Of a stretch of DNA of 64,000 nucleotides, positions 57,524 to 64,000 are shown in pieces. Both the position numbers and the translations under genes were made by a program. Origin of the DNA: Alitta virens (Eukaryota > Annelida > Polychaeta > Phyllodocida > Nereididae); the NCBI GenBank assembly GCA_932294295.1, contig OW028574.1, forward strand, positions 55,202,297 to 55,266,296. The letters run 5' to 3'. Numbering within the stretch: the first letter of the stretch is position 1; each line of letters opens with the position of its first letter. Under the pieces are notes generated by a model. That model saw only the letters and a program-made list of their open reading frames with translations. It was not told the DNA's origin and ran no database searches.

Positions 57524-58098
57524 TAAACTAATACCCTATATTTTGCTACTTTTTTTTCTGTGTGGCACTGGTATTATGATAACAGTTAATCTGTTTGCTT
57601 TGAATTGTATACATTGTATATATACTGTAGCTATTTATTTTTATTTGTAAATATGTTTATAATGTGCTTATAACGATTTTTTACCGTAATTCCTTTTATG
57701 GACATCATTGAAGACATTTTAAGACATAAAACACTGGCGTTACCAGTTTTAAGTTTTTCTTGCTAAAAAATTATATGATCATGCTTTTCAGTATGTGTAA
57801 ATTTTTTTATGTTTGAAATACATACATGTACATCAAAATGAGTATTCAGTGTTGTTTTTGTATCATTATTATTGTGACTTGAGCTGGCTTTTCCAAACAG
57901 CCCCCAGCAGAAAATGACCAGACTTGTGCTATTTTTAGCCTCGCAGCGCCGACAATGCCACCTGTCGGAAATATATGTGACTAACTTCACAAAGGCTGCT
58001 GGTAGTAAGGTGTTTAGGTCGTCTTAATGGACAATTTGCACGATGTCAATGAAGCAGTCTTGTAGGAGAGGTTTCATAGAATACTCTGACCAGCCAAG
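57524..58098 (+). other. Homeobox 3' UTR and B3GAT3 promoter region
   Basis: About 575 bp separate the homeobox stop from the GlcAT-I start on the same strand. No clear poly(A) hexamer. No other feature was seen. Confidence 0.5.
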
Positions 58099-61000
58099 AT
58101 GACCCGAATAAGGATTTTCAGGTCGCTGCCACGTGCTCTGATCATCTTCTACTTCGTGGGGATGACTGTCGGATTCATATGGCTGCTGGCGAACTCCGGT
58201 AAATTTAGGCTATAGTCGCAGTATATATTACATCTCATGATTAGGATGCATGTATGTAGCTGCCAGAGCAGTACGTTGTACAAAATGTAATTGTTGGTGA
58301 TGATCTTGTTCTGGTAGACGTGTCACAAAGCCTTCCAGTGGCGTATACATTTGTTAAGGGGGGAGGGGGGGAGAACTGACAACAAATCAAGAAATCCATA
58401 ATAGTGAGCCCGGAGAACGCGGGAAATGCTGGAAAAATAAGTTTTTTTTTTAAAGAAAAGAGAAATATGCATCTACATAAATAAGGTCTGGGAAGTCTGG
58501 TCGGGGCCTACCTTTGGCTTTGGAGTATGGTCAGTAAGTACTGCTAAACGGTCAGAGGCCCACAGTACTAATTAAACGTTTCCGGAACGGCCATAAAATA
58601 AACGGCCACAGGTCTACCGAAACGGCCAGGTGGTTCTTACATACATATACACATTGCAATTAAATTTTATACTGAAATAAGCAATTGACAAATGGGAGAC
58701 AGGAGACTTGTTACTCAGATTTGATTGACAGATACTCCCCAGTGGATTGCAATGTAGGAATTGCAAGATTTAAGCAAGAAATAATACCAACATAAATAAT
58801 TAATATAGAGTCATTCCGTGTCAAATCATCCAGATTTTGGAAAATTTTCCAAGTAACCCCCCCAGGATGCCCTGAAAAAATTCACATACATGTGCTTGTC
58901 TACCCATAGTATGAAAAACTGCCAAATATTAGGTCTATATCTGAATTAGTTTTCGTTTTACAGCCCTTTGAAATTTAATTAATTTTTTTAGTTTTTTCGC
59001 CAATGCATTTTCGGGCAACTTTGGTAGCTTATAGCTGCACTATAAATGCTAGTGTAAGGCTGAAAGTTGCTGCACTGACTATATCCATCCCAAGGAAAAA
59101 TGGTCTCATATCAAATGTATCTCCAGTTTATTTTGCATGGTTGGGCTACAAAATCAGTCGAAAAACCAATATAGTAAAAAACGAGGCTTTATTTAATAAG
59201 CCATAGCTCCAAGACTAATCATAATATGGTGCTGATTTTTTTTTTTAATTTCCTATGATATTTCTCTGTATAAAAAAACATTCATTTTGCTTAAATCCTA
59301 AGTAGATCTCCTGTAATAAATATAATTGTATGTGGGTTTTTTTGATTTTGCAAAAAAATCGCCGTAGTTTGCATCACTGTTTGACCATGTCACCAGTTAT
59401 TCACCTCTTTCAAATTTTTACCATGTATTCTTACACATCTGAACATAATCTAGAAAGAAATTCAGGATGGTGTTAAGCTTAATTTTTTTAGAAAGTGTCG
59501 TTCAGCATGTTCTTTCAAAACATTCGTCATATGAAAGTATTGCATTTCTTCCATATTTAAATAAAGACATTTTGGCAAGCAAAGGCTCCAGTAAATAAGT
59601 CGAGATTGGGCTCCAAACTAGCCAATCAGCAGAGACCCAAACGTTATATGTAAATTAGTTGACCCCGCCGTGACATGGCCTAAGTTGTGTTTATACATTA
59701 ATTGAAGCTATGAAAACTGATTCTGAACAAGGTAAACGGTTTTAACTCTCCATATGAGTAGATATCATACTGTTAACAACGGACAAGCCCATCTAATTGT
59801 TTTTCTTAGTTTGAAAGCTCTGATCACGTGAGCCACATGAATAAATTATGATAATGCCTCAACTTTGCGAGATTTGCCTGGGGTACTTTTCCTGGGTGGG
59901 GTCACCTGGCACCCCCTGGATGATTTGACACGGAATGACCCTATATAAATGAATTCAAAATAGCCTCAGCCTGCCCTTCCACGATTATTTTTCTTTAATA
60001 ACTTCCCTTTAAACTGTACTGTCTTGGAATAGGTATCGCTATGGAATAGGTATCGAAACTTTAATAAATAATTGTAAATTCCAATGTATGTTGAGGCTAA
60101 TTTACAATAAACAATAATTATTATTTTACTATTATTTGTAATTATTTCACAATAAACTGTAGAAAAGCTGTTTAATAGATAAAACAACTGTACCATGCAA
60201 AATATACTTTAACATAATATAGAAACCTTATAGAAATACATTGGCCGAGGTTATTTTTCTGAAATCCTTGAAAGTTGCAATTACGGCAGTGAATTCAAGC
60301 TAGATGTATACTGTTCTGGAACACTGTGATATGCTGATTATACATACTGTGTGACCATCTTGATTGTAATTAATGTTATTTAATTGGAATTTCTCTGAAG
60401 GCATAATTATATACAAAAGGGGCTTTTTAGTGATTAATGAACAATTACACCTCCCAAATTGGTCAATCACAATTCCAACCTTTGATAAATAGAATAGATA
60501 TATACCAACTAACAACACTAATTTAGTCAACAATTTTGCCAATATATGGGAAAAACCACATTTAGGACTGTGGCCATTCGGTTTGTGGCCGTTCTGACCA
60601 AACCCCAGGCTACCTTTCATTGAGTGAAACCCCGAATTTCCAATAAAGGGCTTCGTCGCAAAAACTTCCCTGCAGTTTGAAGGTTTACTGTTTTTGCATC
60701 TCAGATCATATACATTTACTTCTCAGATCGGCAGCAGACACCCGTGCCATGTCGTCTTTTGCATTCACGATCATATACGCATTGCAACAGCCATATTTTA
60801 TCTTGTAGACTGAGCTCAAGGGAGCTATCAGTTATTCTTAATATTTCCAGAATATCTGAAAATCTTCGCAGGAAGCCTTTTATGGCTTTACCTTCGGTTG
60901 TGCTCTTTGCTAAACCCTTTATCTACATGCAGAAAAATAAATTTCCAGTAAAAACAAAAAATAGATAGAATAGATAGAATAGATAATTTATGTATTTTTC

Positions 61001-62638
61001 ATTTAATTTCTGCTCCCTGATCACGCGATCGGTGGCCATTTTGCAACTTTCCCTACAACCCCCCTCCCCCTCTAAATACGCCACTGAAGCCTTCTGAGGT
61101 TGGAGTTGAACAGGTTTCATTGGTTTCTTTTGGCAAATGATTATGGCGGTTAAGGAATGGGTGGGGGGGGGGGGGGGGGGGGGGTTGGTGTGCATTTGTT
61201 GGGCTTACTTTGGCGCCTTCCTAGGGCAAAGTATGTGGCAGGATGATGTATTTTATGAAATGTATGCCACATTATAATGCTACTCAAGAAATTACCTCAG
61301 CACTTCATGTTTGAAATTCATTAATGTGTAACCTGTTCATAATGCGAAACCTTAAAAATCTTATACCTCGTAGACGTAGTTGAGCATATAAATTGTAGAA
61401 GTAGAATTATGTAGGCTAATTAAATGTATTTGTTTTTATATTTTTATTTTTACTTTATTTGACAAATGTATCATGCCTGATATAAACTTATCAATAAAAG
61501 CAAATATATATATATATTTATTTTCAGAGCTTTGGTGCCAAAGATCCAACTCAGACAGGGATGGATCAAATAAACAGTACAGTGGATATGACAGAGTCTC
61601 ATACTTGGAAACAAAACTTCGCAGACAATTTCCCATGCAGATTGATGCAATATTAGATGAAACAAACAGTGATATTCCTTACATTTATGCCATCACACCA
61701 ACCTATGATCGCCCGGTTCAAAAGGCGGAATTGACAAGATTAATGCATACTTTCTTACACATTCGAAACTTTCATTGGATAGTGGTTGAAGATGCTAAAC
61801 ACAAATCTGAAAAAATTAGAAATTTATTGAAATTCAGTGGTATGAAATACACACATTTAGCAGAACCTACGCCTGAAGACTTCAAGATGAATTCGAATGA
61901 TCCCAACTGGCTCAAACCAAGAGGCGTGCCGCAGAGGAACAGGGCGTTGCAGTGGCTCGTTGATAACAGGAATATTATTTATGTGCCTTCAGTTATATAT
62001 TTTGCTGATGATGACAACACCTACAGCTTTGAAGTTTTTGAGGAGGTGAGTTTATGGGAACTATTATCAAAACTCGGGAACAAAAATTGAAGACATAATT
62101 TGAGTGTTTATTCATTTCTTTTCAGATGAGACACACAGAGAAGGTGTCAGTTTGGCCTGTAGGACTGGTTGGAAAAATGCTGTACGAATCTCCCATTCTT
62201 AATGAGGACAACATGGTTTCAGGATGGCATACTTATTGGCACCCAGAACGATCTTTTGCGTCAGACATGGCTGGTTTTGCCGTCAGCTTAGAACTGTTTT
62301 TCCACCATCAGAATTCTCGCTTCAGTGTGTATTCAGCACGCGGTTACCTCGAGTCTGATTTCATATCTCAGTTAGGAGTCACTCTGCATGATCTGGAACC
62401 CAAGGCCGATTTATGCAAGAAGGTATTGATCACTAATTTCTCTTGAGTGCTTTATTTGTTTGCAGATATGAAAATTGCAGCCCTCTTGTGTGTTTGTATT
62501 GTAGGGTATCAATAATTCTTTTGTTTGCTTGATTTTCAGATTTTAGTTTGGCACACACGAACTGAAGAACCAAATCTGAAGAGTGAGAGGAAATTAAACA
62601 AGCAGGGCAAAGGGTCTGACCCTAAAATGGAAATTTAG
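58099..62638 (+). CDS. B3GAT3: Galactosyl-xylosyl beta-1,3-glucuronosyltransferase (GlcAT-I, B3GAT3)
   Basis: Four exons: 58099-58198, 61528-62045, 62126-62422, 62540-62638. Phases close to give 337 residues (human B3GAT3 335). GlcAT-I moves glucuronic acid from UDP-GlcA to finish the tetrasaccharide linker of heparan and chondroitin sulfate proteoglycans in the Golgi. The order is a short cytosolic tail, a signal anchor (about 13-30, ALIIFYFVGMTVGFIWLL), a stem, then the GT43 domain. Motifs are YAITPTYDRPVQKAEL, PRGVPQRNRALQWL, the metal-binding DDD at 194-196 (FADDDNTYS), VSVWPVGLVG, DMAGFAV, the GYLESDF catalytic Glu region and WHTRTE. The end QGKGSDP matches B3GAT3 better than B3GAT1/2. 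Intron 1 (58199-61527) is occupied by a hAT insertion. No missing residue was seen. Confidence 0.94.
58336..61086. mobile_element. hAT-type DNA transposon insertion with perfect 8-bp target duplication
   Basis: Left end CAGTGGCGTAT (58336-58346). The right end is its exact reverse complement (61076-61086). Both run on into G-rich blocks. AAGCCTTC flanks the element on each side (58328-58335 and 61087-61094). An 8-bp duplication and CAG termini are hAT traits. No transposase was recognised, so it is non-autonomous or decayed. It contains the separate element 58804-59945. Confidence 0.8.
58804..59945. mobile_element. Non-autonomous DNA transposon nested in the hAT element
   Basis: 30-bp terminal inverted repeats, 58804-58833 and 59916-59945, differ at one position (TATAG then A or G, then GTCATTCCGTG). 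Flanking TA/TATA fits a TA target. It is 1142 bp long with no transposase ORF. Confidence 0.82.
61163..61184 (+). repeat. G homopolymer, 22 nt
   Basis: The longest G run in the window, just outside the hAT element in B3GAT3 intron 1. Confidence 0.95.
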
Positions 62639-63006
62639 TTCCGCCAATTCTGCTGTCAGTATTAATGAATTTGTTGATGCGCAACACTTGAACAACCTGT
62701 GATATGGTCAATTTCTTTATGGTATTAATATTTATTAATTTGTTCTTCGGGTACCTGTGGAAAATACACATATAGGAGGTTGACATAGAAATGAACATTT
62801 TCATCAAGATACATGATGTATTGTTTTATTAAAATACACATATGCTCTTTTTGAGAGTATTTTCTCAGCTATATGCTGATCTTACTCGGGTAATTCGTTT
62901 CATTTTGATTTTGTCAGTACTTGGTTTTGAATGACACTCACTGGCGGCTGCAGGGGGATTTGGAGAAAAGTTGGGAGGCGAGATGGGTTTATTTTTTTTC
63001 TATTTG
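62639..63006 (+). other. B3GAT3 3' UTR
   Basis: Non-coding. An ATTAAA at about 62829 is a possible poly(A) signal. Confidence 0.4.
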
Positions 63007-64000
63007 GAGAAGATCATGTCAACATGGATCTGTGAATCTCATCCCAAACTTTTAGTGGTCAGTTAAACTTGTTTTTTTGACATTGTAAGATCCCATGAAA
63101 GACCATGATGTTTTTATCTGATTTTATGATATGTAAATTGTCAATCGCTTTCAATAGACCTCATCAACACAGGTCTGTAAATTTCATACAAGTCTGGAAT
63201 TGCATAAAGCCATTGCGAGGTTACTCTCTGTTGAAATGGTCTTCAGCTGTCCTCTATTCAATATTTTATGATACATCTTAGTCTTTGTGACTGTTACTTA
63301 AGGGCAAAATTCTAATCGTGTCAACTGACATAAGCTTGAAAAAAAATTCACAATATGGTATTTGTGAGATCGTCGCCCCGCAAAGCAGTGTGACGAATAG
63401 AGGCCTGGGAAAATATCTTTAGATGTGAATCTGAATCTCAGTGGAATTGTTCAGTAGTCAAATAAGCTGAAAATTTAGTTTGTAATAACTGAATTGGTTG
63501 TGACCTATAATGAAGATAAGAGTGTTTGATTTTGTGGAAAATATCTTTGACTTGAGTTAACCGCGTCAATATTCAGTGAAGTTTGGTAATTTTTAGTATG
63601 GTATGTTACCTTCTGTGAATGAAAAAGATCTTGTCAACACGGATCTGTGAATCTCATCCCAATATTTTTGTGTTTTCTTTTGGAAAAGACCTCCCCAATA
63701 AGGGTCTGTGATATTTCAATGAAGTCTGGTTGTGATGTAAGTTCAACTTGAAACGATTATCAGTCCTATGGTTGATCTTGTATGACGCATCATTTCCAGG
63801 CAAAGTCTATGATTAACGCAAGTCTTTACTTTTATTTTAGGATGATGCTTCTGAAAGTGCTTGAATTGTTTGAAAAAGATCTTGTCAACATGGATCTGTG
63901 AATCTCATCCAGATGTTTTGTGGTCAATAAGAATTTTTTATTTGAAAAGACCTTGTCAGTATTACGTCTGAATGTCATTAAATCTGGCAATTATATGTGC
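63007..64000. repeat. Array of diverged repeats running off the window
   Basis: GTCAACATGGATCTGTGAAT followed by CTCATCC occurs at 63018, 63633 (ACACGG) and 63885. Between these lie copies of a related block (GACCT-TCAA--GGTCTGT near 63157, 63689 and 63948) followed by AAGTCTGG or a variant. The array continues past the right edge. Confidence 0.75.

Overview
The window is nuclear DNA from an animal, most likely a marine invertebrate. It is AT-rich. Every conserved gene is split by GT-AG introns whose phases close correctly, most introns are long, and old transposons fill the spaces. The gene set (gephyrin E domain, PP2A B56, an interferon regulatory factor (IRF), CoREST, a homeobox gene, GlcAT-I) is general to bilaterians and cnidarians. 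The phylum cannot be fixed from sequence alone. The IRF argues against insects and nematodes. DIRS retroelements and core SINEs are common in echinoderms, hemichordates, amphioxus, molluscs and cnidarians.

Layout from left to right. 312-548 (+) is the last exon of a C11orf68/UPF0696-like gene. 1075-1615 is a dead LINE fragment. 2808-6227 (+) holds eight exons of a gephyrin/MoeA-type molybdenum cofactor enzyme. 8083-8655 is a fold-back-like repeat. 9945-10830 is a second dead LINE. 11285-12802 (+) is an intronless 505-residue protein with a ComEA-like helix-hairpin-helix. 12930-13117 is a tRNA-derived SINE. About 14470-18335 is a decayed DIRS tyrosine-recombinase retroelement.

22806-31631 (-) is a 14-exon PP2A B56 (PPP2R5D-like) gene. 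35350-41070 (-) is an 8-exon IRF of 1171 residues with a long tail. 44994-46478 (+) is a 3-exon protein with a PLD-like C-terminal part. 49170-53351 (-) is an 11-exon RCOR/CoREST gene. 55395-57523 (+) is a 4-exon homeobox gene. 58099-62638 (+) is a 4-exon GlcAT-I (B3GAT3). The right edge enters an array of diverged repeats.

The genes do not form a shared pathway. Two pairs are head to head: IRF with the PLD-like gene, and RCOR with the homeobox gene. They may share upstream regulatory DNA. The PLD-like gene and RCOR are tail to tail.

The main unusual points are these. The IRF joins a full tryptophan-cluster DNA-binding domain to a CtBP-type PIDLS motif and a coiled coil, with no recognisable IAD. 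Two copies of one MITE family share terminal and internal sequence. A hAT insertion with a perfect 8-bp target duplication carries a second transposon inside it. The HhH and PLD-like proteins are not placed in named families. The gephyrin gene lacks its expected upstream exons in the window.
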